64,000 nucleotides of DNA, from positions 62,001 to 126,000 of the forward strand of contig NZ_VISS01000007.1 of the NCBI RefSeq assembly GCF_007827555.1. Reading direction: 5' to 3'. The notes under the pieces are model-generated. The model ran no database searches. It saw nothing but the letters and a program-made list of their open reading frames with translations, and was not told the DNA's origin. Source of the DNA: Aeribacillus composti. Its GTDB lineage: Bacteria > Bacillota > Bacilli > Bacillales > Aeribacillaceae. Positions 18,203 to 27,224 of the stretch are shown here, piece by piece. The position numbers and the translations under genes were made by a program. How positions within the stretch are numbered: the first letter of the stretch is position 1; every line of letters starts with the position of its first letter.

Positions 18203-19249
18203 ATGGAACAAAATGTTGATGTTCTTGTAATCGGTGCTGGCCAAGCAGGATTAGCGATGGGATATTATCTAAAGCAACATGATATATTATTTGCCATTGT
18301 CGGAAAGGAAAATCGAATCGGAGATGTTTGGAGAAATCGTTACGATTCCTTAGTACTTTTTACCCCTCGATCGTTTAGCTCCTTGCCAGGAATGGTCTTA
18401 AAGGGTGACCCGAACGGATATCCAACTAAGGATGAAATAGCCGATTATTTAGAGGATTATGCTCAAAAATTCGAATTACCTATTCATCTGAATACAGAAG
18501 TCATTTCTCTTCAAAAAGAAAATGAGATTTTTAAAGTGACAACCAATCATAGGAGATATATGGCAAATAAAGTGGTTATAGCAACGGGGCCTTTTCAAAA
18601 GCCATATCTTCCACCATTTGCCGAAAGCTTATACGATCAAGTGTATCAAGTGCATACATCCGGCTATTTGAATCCATCTCAATTGCAAGATGGCTCTGTT
18701 TTAGTAGTCGGTGCAGGAAATTCTGGAGCGCAAATTGCAGTTGAATTGTCCGAAGACAGAGAAGTTTATTTATCAGTAGGTCATAAAATAAGGTTCCTTC
18801 CACTTGAAATTATGGGGAAAAGTATTTTCTGGTGGTTTCAAAAAATAGGTTTATTAGACGTCCATATCAATAGCCCGTTAGGCAGGTTGATCAGTAAACA
18901 AAGCGATCCTATTTTCGGTAAAGAGCTGAAACATTTACTACAAGAAGGCAAAATAAAAATGAAGCCTAAAACAGAGAGTGTTTCAGGAGATGTTATCTCT
19001 TTTGCAGATAACAGTCAAATTCAAGTTCAAAATGTCATTTGGGCAACCGGATTTTATTTTGATTACAGCTGGATACAAATTCCTAATGTTTTAGATCATA
19101 GAGGAAAGCCCGTTCACCAAAGAGGGGTTACTCCAGTGAAAGGATTGTACTTCTTAGGATTGCCTTGGCAATATCGGAGAGGCTCCGCTCTTATCGGAGG
19201 GGTGGGCGCCGATGCAGAGTACTTGATAAATGATATTTTAAACCATTGA
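18203..19249 (+). CDS. czcO: Putative flavin oxidoreductase of the czcD operon
   Basis: The 348-residue protein belongs to the flavin-containing monooxygenase-like family. It has an FAD-binding VIGAGQAGLAMGYYL near the N-terminus, the WRNRYDSLVLFTPRSF segment shared with YUCCA-type enzymes, a second dinucleotide motif VVGAGNSGAQIAVEL near residue 170, and the ATG-type motif IWATGF near 280. In B. subtilis the gene after czcD encodes this type of protein (formerly TrkA, now CzcO). Its substrate is unknown. The ATG at 18203 has GGAG nine bases upstream. It is co-transcribed with czcD, the stop codon being about 20 bases away. Confidence 0.88.
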   Translation: MEQNVDVLVIGAGQAGLAMGYYLKQHDILFAIVGKENRIGDVWRNRYDSLVLFTPRSFSSLPGMVLKGDPNGYPTKDEIADYLEDYAQKFELPIHLNTEVISLQKENEIFKVTTNHRRYMANKVVIATGPFQKPYLPPFAESLYDQVYQVHTSGYLNPSQLQDGSVLVVGAGNSGAQIAVELSEDREVYLSVGHKIRFLPLEIMGKSIFWWFQKIGLLDVHINSPLGRLISKQSDPIFGKELKHLLQEGKIKMKPKTESVSGDVISFADNSQIQVQNVIWATGFYFDYSWIQIPNVLDHRGKPVHQRGVTPVKGLYFLGLPWQYRRGSALIGGVGADAEYLINDILNH

Positions 19250-19281
19250 AGGTGCTTGCAATGTTTAGCTAGAGTTTTTTC

Positions 19282-19297
19282 TAGCCGCGGCTATTTT
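19282..19297 (+). terminator. Possible terminator after czcO
   Basis: TAGCC and GGCTA form a tiny stem followed by TTTTC; a second small hairpin (GCTAGA/TCTAGC) just precedes it. Weak, but placed about 35 bases after the czcO stop. Confidence 0.3.
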
Positions 19298-19410
19298 CAT
19301 GATTAGACATATTTACTGAAAGGCTTCAAATATCATTGAACAATGTCAGTTCCTTTGCACAATAATTTCTCGAGCCTAATTCTGCTAGCTATAACATTTT
19401 TTGACGTAAA

Positions 19411-19446
19411 AAACCACTTAGCCAATCATCATTGACTAAGTGGTTT
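19411..19446 (-). terminator. Terminator downstream of minJ
   Basis: AAACCACTTAG pairs with CTAAGTGGTTT around a ~14-base loop, followed on the minus strand by TTTTACG. It could also stop plus-strand readthrough from czcO. Confidence 0.7.
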
Positions 19447-19569
19447 GATGTGATAGAGAAAATATACCTTTATCGTTCCGGAAAAAAAATGAAACTCATT
19501 CCGAAGAATTATGGCCTATTCCTAAAAATTGTGTCGCTATTCCTGTTGATTATTTACCATTCACACCGG

Positions 19570-20769
19570 TTAAGAGGCTTCTGACTTCCATTTCTCATCT
19601 TGCACAAAGAGCAAGCCGAGTTCATGATGCTCCCCTTCGTATAAGGCGCGTTGGACAAAACGGATTTCTTTGTTATGCCCTAGTACCTCCAACTTACAAT
19701 GCGTCCTGCTGATCTGCAGCGCTTCGTAAAATTCGTACGTTGTTTTTACATTTTTTCCATTCACCTTTGTTATAACTTCTCCCGCTTTTATTCCCATTTT
19801 CTCTCCCGGGGATTGAGGAAGCGTGCCTAATACGACCAGTCCATAATCTTGTTTCGAGAAATAAAAAGCGGCCGAATTATCATTCATCCTTTGTTTTACA
19901 GTTATTAATCCCTTTCCTATCAATGCTAGAGCCGTGGCAACAAACGACAGAAATGGAGCCCACAACGAAGCAGCAGCAACAACAAGAGAAATGATTCCAA
20001 GAATCGAAATGCGCCGGCCTGTTACTTGAATGCTTTCCTTTGGCAAAGACCCTTGAATTCTTTGATAAAAACCGACAAAATACGGAATCATCACGAGCAT
20101 AAATGGTTCACCATTTAAAGAAATAATTGGCCACCAAGAAAAAGGAGATTCCAATGAACCGCCTGGAACTAAAAGCATTAACGGAATCATCCATGTTCTG
20201 TTCGCTACATGATTCCCAATCGGCAATCCTCTCTTGCTTTTTATGATAAATGGGGATGTATGGTAATGTGCTGTTCGATAGATGAGAATCCCTTCACAAA
20301 TAAGCAAAAAGCTCAAAAATAGCGACAAGACACTGTAGTTTGTTTTATCAAGGCTCACAAAAAATTCATCGATCCAAGGAGATTGATCTGCCATTCCATT
20401 TAATAAAGCTGTTAAAAAAATCGTTCCGCCCAATGAGATCGTTGATGACAAAAAACGCGGCTGAAAAGTTAAACTAACAGCCAGCAGCCAAATAGTCAAT
20501 AAAACGAGTGTTCCAAATGGAATCCACAGTCCTAGAAGCATGAAAAGAACAGAAAGGACCAGGCCAGCGATAATTCCCTTCGTATAAGTAAAACGAATAT
20601 CGTCAAACACATCATATACGCGCACATGAAAAGATTTTCGTTCTCTTCTAACCCGCCAATATCCATTTAAAAAGGAAAAAATGAGAAAGAAATACAAAAG
20701 CGGATGCAAGAAAAAACGGCCTATGCTGAAAAGCAATTCTAAAAGCCATTGTCCAACCAAACGGCCCAC
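19570..20769 (-). CDS. minJ: MinJ-like cell division topological determinant
   Basis: The 399-residue protein has an N-terminal region of about six to eight membrane helices (to around residue 290) and a C-terminal cytoplasmic PDZ domain (about 300-385; GVLGTLPQSPGEKMGIKAG-like core reading VVLGTLPQSPGEKMGIKAG, then VITKVNGKNV). Length and layout match MinJ of B. subtilis (397 residues), which bridges DivIVA and MinD at cell poles and septa. Its position next to ctpB is the same as in B. subtilis. The gene starts with ATG at 20769 and stands as a single unit with its own terminator. The metal-resistance genes lie directly downstream, at a break in the ancestral gene order. Confidence 0.88.
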   Translation of the reverse strand: MGRLVGQWLLELLFSIGRFFLHPLLYFFLIFSFLNGYWRVRRERKSFHVRVYDVFDDIRFTYTKGIIAGLVLSVLFMLLGLWIPFGTLVLLTIWLLAVSLTFQPRFLSSTISLGGTIFLTALLNGMADQSPWIDEFFVSLDKTNYSVLSLFLSFLLICEGILIYRTAHYHTSPFIIKSKRGLPIGNHVANRTWMIPLMLLVPGGSLESPFSWWPIISLNGEPFMLVMIPYFVGFYQRIQGSLPKESIQVTGRRISILGIISLVVAAASLWAPFLSFVATALALIGKGLITVKQRMNDNSAAFYFSKQDYGLVVLGTLPQSPGEKMGIKAGEVITKVNGKNVKTTYEFYEALQISRTHCKLEVLGHNKEIRFVQRALYEGEHHELGLLFVQDEKWKSEAS

Positions 20770-21155
20770 CCCTTTTACGAATCATATGAGACTTTCCTCT
20801 ATTTTATCAAATCTTTTAAAAAAGAAGCTAGAACGTCATATAAAAAACTGGAAATAGGTAAAAAGGCCGATTGACCAAATTCATGGAGCGGCGGCTTTTT
20901 TGGCTTCATACCGCTTTTTTCTAAAAAGCTGAATGAATCAGACTTGCAGCAAATTGATCAAAAAATTGAGCAAGGAAACAGCCACTTAACAATGCCGCTC
21001 TGTCACTTCCCGATGATTTAAAAGAAAACGCAGCCTTATTGTCATAAAGCTGCGTCCATCCTCTGTATGCATAAATAATTGTAAATTTCACTACGATATG
21101 AAAGCAGAAATTTTCTCAACTGAAAAGCCTGCACAAGGAAGCGAAATCTCATTTA
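20770..21155. other. Intergenic DNA with possible decayed coding pieces
   Basis: Plus-strand fragments such as LQQIDQKIEQGNSHLT near 20950 and a hairpin at about 21029-21054 (CGCAGCC...GGCTGCG-like, with central AT-rich loop) are visible. No intact gene is present. In B. subtilis swrA occupies this interval; I see no readable swrA here. Confidence 0.35.
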
Positions 21156-21280
21156 GAGGCTGTCCATAAAGTGAAATCCCTATTGAAAACAAAAAATCAT
21201 AAACATCGATATATCAACGTTTCTAAAACATTAAAGGGGCGTCAATAAGCCGTAAAAACGACTTATTAGACAGCCCCTTA
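21156..21280 (-). repeat. MITE-like dispersed repeat, copy A
   Basis: Read on the minus strand it starts GGGGCTGTCTAATAAGTCG and ends GACAGCCTC, giving short terminal inverted repeats. The first ~45 bases fold into a hairpin (GTCTAATAAG / CTTATTGAC). It begins 40 bases after the ctpB stop and could also end ctpB transcription. Three further copies are at 26991, 44065 and 53545. Confidence 0.8.
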
Positions 21281-21320
21281 AACAAAATGCAACAGAAAAG
21301 CTGCCGTATTTTTTCAATAC

Positions 21321-22766
21321 TTAAGAAGATCGTGCTAATAGTGAAATGGCAGTTTGCAGCTGCAAGTCATTTTGTTTTGAACGAGTTTCTTTTGTGATCA
21401 ATTCATTCATTTTTATAGCTGTTTTTTGATCCAACTTCCCCGTCACGGATAAACCGTTCATTTTTTGAAACGCCTTTACAGCCAGCTCGGTTTCTGCACT
21501 GAAATAACCGTCTTTTCTCCCAGGATCATAACCTAATCCTGATAATAATATTTGTGCAATGCGAACTTGTTCATTATTCATCTCTTTTTTTAATGGCTGT
21601 AAAATATCGAGCGGTCCAGCTTTAAAATAATCCGGCTGCGATATTTTTACCGTTGGTTCCACACCTTTTTCATGAATCCAATTTCCTTTAGGAGTCAACC
21701 ATTTGTATAACGTCAGCTTTATGTTGCTTCCATCATCCAGCGGTATTGTTTGCTGAACTGTTCCCTTTCCAAAGGATTTTTCGCCGACAATGGCATACCC
21801 TCCTGCTTCTTTCAACGCAGCTGCCAAAATTTCCGAAGCAGATGCGCTGCCGTTGTCAATTAAGACTGCAATAGGATAATGCTTCTTTTCTTTTAATGTT
21901 GAATAATACATCTCCCTTTTTCCGTCTCTCTTTTCTATTTGAATATATGGTGCATGATTAGGGACGAGCTGCTGCAAAATTTGCTCTACAGCCTGCAAAT
22001 ATCCCCCCGGATTGCCGCGAACATCGATGACTAAACCGTTAATTTTCTTTTTTTCTAACATTTTTAGCTTTTGTTTAAAGTCATCAGCTGTCCTTTCAGA
22101 AAATGAAGTAATATGCAAGACGCCTAACCGCTTGCCATTTTTATTGATTTCGGAGCTGAACACTGTTTCAATCGGAATCTCATCCCGCTTTACTTCAAAA
22201 AACAATAAATCTTTACTTCCAGGGCGGCGTATCGTAAGTTTGACGGTTGTTCCTTTTTCTCCTCTGATTTTCAGTACTGCATCATGAAGATCTGAACTGG
22301 AAACTGTTTTACCATCAATTTTCACAATTTCATCATTTGGCTTTAAGCCCGCTTTTTCCGCCGGCGAATTTTTAAATGGTGAAATAATGGTTATTTTGCC
22401 GTTGTTCATACCGATTTCGGCACCGATTCCTTCAAATGAAGAATCAAGGGACTCTGTAAATTGTCTAACAGTTTCCTTATCCATATAGACTGAGTATGGA
22501 TCGCCTAAAGAAGATAGCATCCCTTGAATGGCACCTTCTAGGAGACGTTTTTTGTCGACTGGATGGACATATTTTTCAGAAATTAATTCATACGTGTTTA
22601 TAAATTTCTCCAATCCTGGAATGGTTTCATCTGAACTTTGCGCAGATGCAGCAATTGTTTTATTTTCCAGCGATTCATTATTTTCAGCATGACCGTGCAC
22701 ATCCAAAACGACGATGGAACTGGTCACTATCCAAAACACTGTAATCAATTTTATTATTTGTTTCAT
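21321..22766 (-). CDS. ctpB: S41 C-terminal processing protease
   Basis: The 481-residue secreted serine protease has an N-terminal signal or membrane anchor (MKQIIKLITVFWIVTSSIVVL), a PDZ domain near residues 85-170 (FEGIGAEIG...SPAEKAGLKPNDEIVKIDG), the S41 catalytic core with the nucleophile serine in DNGSASASEILAAAL and the catalytic lysine in GEKSFGKGTVQ, and a C-terminal peptidoglycan-binding-like domain (LLSGLGYDPGRKDGYFS...AVKAFQKMNGL). In B. subtilis CtpB cleaves SpoIVFA to trigger sigmaK activation in sporulation. The ATG at 22766 follows GGAAGG; longer versions of the frame lack a signal peptide and ribosome site. It lies between minJ and the ftsEX group, as in B. subtilis. Confidence 0.94.
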   Translation of the reverse strand: MKQIIKLITVFWIVTSSIVVLDVHGHAENNESLENKTIAASAQSSDETIPGLEKFINTYELISEKYVHPVDKKRLLEGAIQGMLSSLGDPYSVYMDKETVRQFTESLDSSFEGIGAEIGMNNGKITIISPFKNSPAEKAGLKPNDEIVKIDGKTVSSSDLHDAVLKIRGEKGTTVKLTIRRPGSKDLLFFEVKRDEIPIETVFSSEINKNGKRLGVLHITSFSERTADDFKQKLKMLEKKKINGLVIDVRGNPGGYLQAVEQILQQLVPNHAPYIQIEKRDGKREMYYSTLKEKKHYPIAVLIDNGSASASEILAAALKEAGGYAIVGEKSFGKGTVQQTIPLDDGSNIKLTLYKWLTPKGNWIHEKGVEPTVKISQPDYFKAGPLDILQPLKKEMNNEQVRIAQILLSGLGYDPGRKDGYFSAETELAVKAFQKMNGLSVTGKLDQKTAIKMNELITKETRSKQNDLQLQTAISLLARSS

Positions 22767-23209
22767 ATGTTTTTGCCTTCCTTTCCAACAATCCGAATTA
22801 TTTATAGCGTATGCAAAGCTTGTACAAATCATGTGCGGATTACAGGAAAAGGAAAAGCAATTCAAAAAAACTTAATATACCGCCCTTTGACAAGAATTTG
22901 ACCGCTTCTAGCCAGGTTCCATCAAGAAAATAGAAAAATCAGCTAACGATCATCTTTGCTTTGATAATGGGTAAGGTGTTTTGTTCTCATAAAAACGCTT
23001 TCCTTTTCTTTTAGTCAAGCAAACTGCCTACACCGGCATAATCATACGGGAGGAGTAACTATATTTTTTGTAATTATCTATCACTACATGAAAAAGAATT
23101 ATTGTGAAAATCAATCCATTGAAGCTTTATGTAATCTCCCGTTTCCTCTATTTTTTGCATCGATGAAACACGATCAGAAGAAAACTGTTTTGCAATTTAT
23201 AAAAAAATA
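22767..23209. other. Intergenic stretch upstream of ctpB
   Basis: No gene is recognised. It must hold the ctpB promoter, but I could not pick it with confidence. Confidence 0.4.
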
Positions 23210-23258
23210 ACAATGCACAACAAACTCTTCTTCCCTTAAGAGCTTATTGTGCATTGTT
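23210..23258 (-). terminator. Terminator after the M23 peptidase gene
   Basis: ACAATGCACAA and TTGTGCATTGT form an 11-bp outer stem with an inner CTCTT/AAGAG stem. On the minus strand it is followed by TTATTTTTTTATA. Confidence 0.85.
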
Positions 23259-23266
23259 AATAAATT

Positions 23267-24574
23267 TTATGGAAGAACGCTTAAAGGATTGATCGCGCTG
23301 GATTTGCCTCGCCATGTTCCGTTATGTACTTCAAAATGCAAGTGCTGCCCTGTTGATCTTCCTGTATTTCCCATATATCCAATAAACTGACCTTGGCTCA
23401 CTTTTTGACCACTTGAAACGTTAATGCTTCTCAAATGCCCGTAAAGTGTAGTATACGTTTTACCGTTAATATTATGGATGATCATAATCACATTGCCGTA
23501 GCCGCTCATTTGTCCAGCATAACTAACCGTGCCGCCAGCAGAAGCGTAAACTGGAACCGTTCCCCGTTTCGCAATATCAATTCCTGCATGGAATCTGCCC
23601 CATCTCATACCCATTTTAGAGGTAAGAACACCTGAAGCCGGCCAGATAAAAGATCCGCTTCCTGCAGCTGATGATACAGATGGTTCTGGTGAAGATCCGC
23701 CATCGCTTGAAGCAGCAGCTTTATCGCTTGAAGCAACAGTTTTATCACTTGATTTAGAAGCAGATTGTGAAGCTTGAGCCTGTCTAGCCTTTTCTTCTTC
23801 TAGTCTTTTTAAATATTCTTGCTGCTGTTGTTCAATCATTTTTTGCTGCTTTGCCAGCATAGCATCTTGATGTACCAAATCTTCTAATTGATCCATTGCC
23901 TGGCCATGTTCCGCTTCCAATTGCCCCAACAATTTATCTTTTTCATCAATTTGCTTATCTAGCTCTTGTTTCAATGAAGCCAATTCAGATAAAGCTTCTT
24001 CCAAAGAGGACAGCTGCTTGTTTAATTTAGCCTCCGCTTCCTCTTTCAGTTTCATATCTCTTTCATGCTCTTCAATAATTTTTTGATCCGCATCAACGAT
24101 CGTTGTAACAGCGCTTATACGAGTTACAAAATCATTGAAGCTTTTCGCACCTAAGATAACGTCGAGATAGCTGATTGTTCCTCCTGCTTCCTGCAAGGAT
24201 TTTGCCCGTTCTTTTAACAGTTCATTCCGCTTTTCAATCCGTTTTTTTACTTCAGCAATTTGTTTTTTCAACTGTTCAATTTCAGCTTTAGTTTTCTTGA
24301 TTTCATTCTCTTTCTCTTCGATTTTTTCACCAGTATCCAGCAATTTTTCATCTAACTTTTTAATCTCTTGATTAAGTTGATTTTGTTTTGTCTCTAATTC
24401 TTTTACTTCACTTTTCTTGCTTTCTATATTCGACTGAACATTGGACCGCTCATTTTGAATTCTTGCTTTTTTCTCCTCAAAGGATGACGCATAAGCGCTT
24501 TTGCTCAGCGGTACAAATACCCCGCTTGTCCCCAATATAGCTGTAAGACTTAATGTCACTATTCTCTTTTTCAC
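23267..24574 (-). CDS. Secreted coiled-coil M23 peptidase, probable FtsEX partner
   Basis: The 435-residue protein has a Sec signal peptide ending in SAYASS (cleavage near residue 30), a long antiparallel coiled coil (about 32-255, rich in E, K and Q), a low-complexity Ser/Ala linker (about 265-300) and a LytM/M23 domain. Zinc ligands are visible in HAGIDIA and HLHFE. The coiled-coil core includes the SYLDVILGAKSFNDFVTRISAVTTIVDAD-type hydrophobic stretch (SYLDVILGAKSF, then ISAVTTIVDAD) found in CwlO/PcsB, which FtsX binds. It lies directly downstream of ftsX with a 72-base gap. A cell-wall hydrolase activated by FtsEX is the likely role. In B. subtilis that partner is CwlO with an NlpC/P60 domain; here the catalytic domain is M23. 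Confidence 0.9.
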   Translation of the reverse strand: MKKRIVTLSLTAILGTSGVFVPLSKSAYASSFEEKKARIQNERSNVQSNIESKKSEVKELETKQNQLNQEIKKLDEKLLDTGEKIEEKENEIKKTKAEIEQLKKQIAEVKKRIEKRNELLKERAKSLQEAGGTISYLDVILGAKSFNDFVTRISAVTTIVDADQKIIEEHERDMKLKEEAEAKLNKQLSSLEEALSELASLKQELDKQIDEKDKLLGQLEAEHGQAMDQLEDLVHQDAMLAKQQKMIEQQQQEYLKRLEEEKARQAQASQSASKSSDKTVASSDKAAASSDGGSSPEPSVSSAAGSGSFIWPASGVLTSKMGMRWGRFHAGIDIAKRGTVPVYASAGGTVSYAGQMSGYGNVIMIIHNINGKTYTTLYGHLRSINVSSGQKVSQGQFIGYMGNTGRSTGQHLHFEVHNGTWRGKSSAINPLSVLP

Positions 24575-24646
24575 AATCCGGTTCCTCCTCTTAATTCATG
24601 TTTTCAATCAATTCGATCTGGTATGGCAAGAGCTGCCTAAGACAAA

Positions 24647-25537
24647 CTACACTTTCAAAAACTTTCGAACAGACATTAAGCTTCCCCATATGCCGATTAA
24701 GACGCCGATTAACAATAAGATAGCCGATATTTGAAAAACAAAAGGAGAAAATGGCAACAACTCAACAAAAGAACCTTGAATATAAGGAACGGCAATATTT
24801 ACTAAGCTATTGTAGCTGACAACTAAAACTGTAATTGGTATGACAGCCCCCAGCGCTCCTAAAAACAAACCTTCTAAAAAGAACGGCCAGCGTATAAACC
24901 AGTTTGTTGCACCAACAAGTTTCATAATTTCTATTTCTCGTCTGCGGGCAAATATAGTGATTTTTATAGTGTTTGAGATTAAAAACATCGCAGTAAACAC
25001 AAGCCCGATAATCAAGACTATGCCGATATTTCTTGAAACATTGACAACTTCAAACAATTTTTTCACAGTTTCTTCTCCATATTGAACATTTTCGACATAG
25101 CGCATTTTTTTAATTTCTTCCGCTACAACTGGAGTATCTTCGGGAACTTTCGTTTTGACGATAAAAACATCGTTTAAAGGATTATCCTGTTCAAATAGCT
25201 TGAATGACTCTCCTTTTTCACCGAAGCTTTTAATTAATTTTTCCAGCTCCTGGTCTTTGGAAGAAAATTGGACATTCTCTACTTTTTCTAGATTTTTCAA
25301 TTTCGATTCAAGTTGGTTTTGAGCGTTTTGATCTGCTGTCCTGTCAATTAGCACGGTTATTTCAACATCTTCTTCAATGTTGCTGGCAATATTATTTAAA
25401 TTCATCATAATAACCAAAAACGTGCCGACCAAAAGAAGGGTCACTGTTACGGCTGATATAGAGGCTATGGACATCCAAGCGTTTCGCCCAAGACTTTTTA
25501 CCGCCTCCCGCAAATGACGACCGAGAGTTTTATTCAT
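24647..25537 (-). CDS. ftsX: Cell division ABC transporter, permease FtsX
   Basis: This 296-residue membrane protein forms the FtsEX complex that transmits ATP hydrolysis to cell-wall hydrolases outside the cell. It has an N-terminal helix (SVTVTLLLVG-type segment at about 25-50), a large extracellular loop (about 55-170) and three C-terminal helices (about 175-290). The ATG at 25537 (MNKTLGRHLREAV) fits FtsX N-termini and sits about ten bases after GGGGAG. It overlaps the ftsE stop by eight bases, so translation is coupled. The M23 coiled-coil protein downstream is the probable effector. Confidence 0.96.
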   Translation of the reverse strand: MNKTLGRHLREAVKSLGRNAWMSIASISAVTVTLLLVGTFLVIMMNLNNIASNIEEDVEITVLIDRTADQNAQNQLESKLKNLEKVENVQFSSKDQELEKLIKSFGEKGESFKLFEQDNPLNDVFIVKTKVPEDTPVVAEEIKKMRYVENVQYGEETVKKLFEVVNVSRNIGIVLIIGLVFTAMFLISNTIKITIFARRREIEIMKLVGATNWFIRWPFFLEGLFLGALGAVIPITVLVVSYNSLVNIAVPYIQGSFVELLPFSPFVFQISAILLLIGVLIGIWGSLMSVRKFLKV

Positions 25538-26216
25538 AAAGACCATACTCCCCTCTCGCCTCATCGCGTACAATTTTGCCGTCCTCAATCGTGATAACCC
25601 GCTTTCGAATCGTGTTCACGATCACTTTATTGTGGGTGGCCATTAACACCGTTGTGCCCCGATTGTTGATTTCCTCTAGCAATCTCATAATCTCCCAAGA
25701 GGTTTCAGGGTCCAAATTCCCTGTCGGCTCGTCTGCTATTATAACAGGCGGATTGTTTACTATGGATCTAGCAATTGATACGCGCTGCTGTTCACCGCCA
25801 GACAATTCGTCAGGGAAGGAACGGGCCTTATGCTTCAATTGCACAAGATCAAGCACATTTAATACTTTCTTTTTAATGTTCTTCGGATTTTCCCCGATCA
25901 CTTCCAATGCGAAGGCAACATTCTCATAAACAGTCAATTTCGGCAATAATTTAAAATCTTGAAAGACAACCCCGATATTTCTCCGCAAATACGGCACTTC
26001 TTTTTCTTTTAGGTTTTCTAGTTGTATACCGTTTATGACAATACTGCCTTTTGTAGGCTTTTCTTCCCGATACATCAATTTGATAAATGTCGATTTTCCA
26101 GCACCGCTAGGACCTACGATGTATACAAATTCGCCTTGATTGATTTTTATTGAAATACCGTTAATGGCCAAAACACCATTCGAATAGGTTTTATAAACAT
26201 CCTTCATTTCGATCAT
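25530..26216 (-). CDS. ftsE: Cell division ATP-binding protein FtsE
   Basis: This 228-residue ABC ATPase drives FtsX. All motifs are intact: Walker A GPSGAGKST (about 36-44), Q-loop VVFQDF, signature LSGGEQQRVSIARS, Walker B VIIADEPTGNLDPE and the H-loop MATHNK. The ATG at 26216 is preceded by AGGTGAT. The length equals that of B. subtilis FtsE. It is the first gene of the ftsEX unit; about 280 AT-rich bases separate it from cccB. Confidence 0.97.
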   Translation of the reverse strand: MIEMKDVYKTYSNGVLAINGISIKINQGEFVYIVGPSGAGKSTFIKLMYREEKPTKGSIVINGIQLENLKEKEVPYLRRNIGVVFQDFKLLPKLTVYENVAFALEVIGENPKNIKKKVLNVLDLVQLKHKARSFPDELSGGEQQRVSIARSIVNNPPVIIADEPTGNLDPETSWEIMRLLEEINNRGTTVLMATHNKVIVNTIRKRVITIEDGKIVRDEARGEYGLYE

Positions 26217-26496
26217 GCTATCACCTGAAGTCATTGAATTATTTCAGTACTTAGTCAAAAAAATTTTTATAACTTGAAACTAATGTTATTTTCTATTCGT
26301 CTATTAATTATGAAGCAGAAAACAAATCTTACATCCTTCCCACAAAAAACATTATAACATCATTTTTCGTCAAAAATAGACTTTTTCATATTACATTTTT
26401 GTTTCAATATCATATTTCGAGGGAAAATTTTTAAAATTCTTGTAAAAAAAACTACAAAATTTTCTATTATCTGCTATTTTTTTCTATAGCATAAAA

Positions 26497-26524
26497 AAGC
26501 GAGGGTGATCATGTCCCCTCGCTT
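26497..26524 (-). terminator. Terminator after cccB
   Basis: AAGCGAGGG and CCCCTCGCTT form a GC-rich stem around a ~9-base loop, followed on the minus strand by TTTTATGC. Confidence 0.88.
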
Positions 26525-26530
26525 CTTATG

Positions 26531-26863
26531 TTACTTTTGTCCTGCAAGCCACTCAGCGACAACATCTGCTTCGCTATCGTTCAATAAACCTTTTGGCATA
26601 GCGCCTTTGCCGTTTAAAATAATATCTTTTATTTCATCTTTGCTATATTTGCTTCCAACTTTCTGTAAACTCGGACCGGAAGCACCTTCAAGATTTTGTC
26701 CATGGCAGCTTGTACAATTTTGTTTTATCAGATCTTCTGCAGATGCAGTATTCTCAGCTTGATCTGTTCCGCCATTTGTTCCGCTTTCTTGGTCATTCCC
26801 GCCGCCCCCGCATGCAGCTAATACGAGTGAAAGACCAAATACTAAGATCAAGAACTTTTTCAC
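26531..26863 (-). CDS. cccB: Cytochrome c551 lipoprotein
   Basis: This 110-residue membrane-anchored c-type cytochrome carries electrons on the outer face of the membrane. It has a type II signal peptide with lipobox VLAAC, a Gly/Ser/Thr-rich linker and one c-heme site CTSCH, with a probable axial Met in GAMPKGL. It starts at GTG 26863, preceded by GGGGGA. Its location between prfB and ftsE matches B. subtilis cccB. It has its own terminator. Confidence 0.93.
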   Translation of the reverse strand: MKKFLILVFGLSLVLAACGGGGNDQESGTNGGTDQAENTASAEDLIKQNCTSCHGQNLEGASGPSLQKVGSKYSKDEIKDIILNGKGAMPKGLLNDSEADVVAEWLAGQK

Positions 26864-26990
26864 TGCGAAATCCCCCTTCGCCAATTAGTCTCGAAGATAT
26901 TATAACCTAATTATTGAGGTTTCAATCTGAAACAAATTGACCAACATTTGACAATCCTGTGAAAATAACTTGAATATTGATAAAAAAGAA

Positions 26991-27111
26991 AAAGGGTGTC
27001 TAATAAGTCGTTTTTACGCCTTATAGACGCCCCTTTAATGTTTTAGAAATGTTGATATATCAATGTTTATGATGTTTCGTTTCAATGGATTTTGCCTTTC
27101 TGGACAGCCCC
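26991..27111 (+). repeat. MITE-like dispersed repeat, copy B
   Basis: This copy starts AAAGGGTGTCTAATAAGTCG and ends CTGGACAGCCCC. It shares with copy A the internal AATGTTTTAGAAA and TTGATATATC blocks. It lies between prfB and cccB. Confidence 0.8.
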
Positions 27112-27224
27112 ACAAGTTCTCTAATCAAATGGGATTTAGGGCAGTTTTTCTTCGTCATTTTTCCGCATCACATTTCTATTCGCTCATCTTTTGTAAACGA
27201 GTCATCATCCTTTTCATAACAGCC

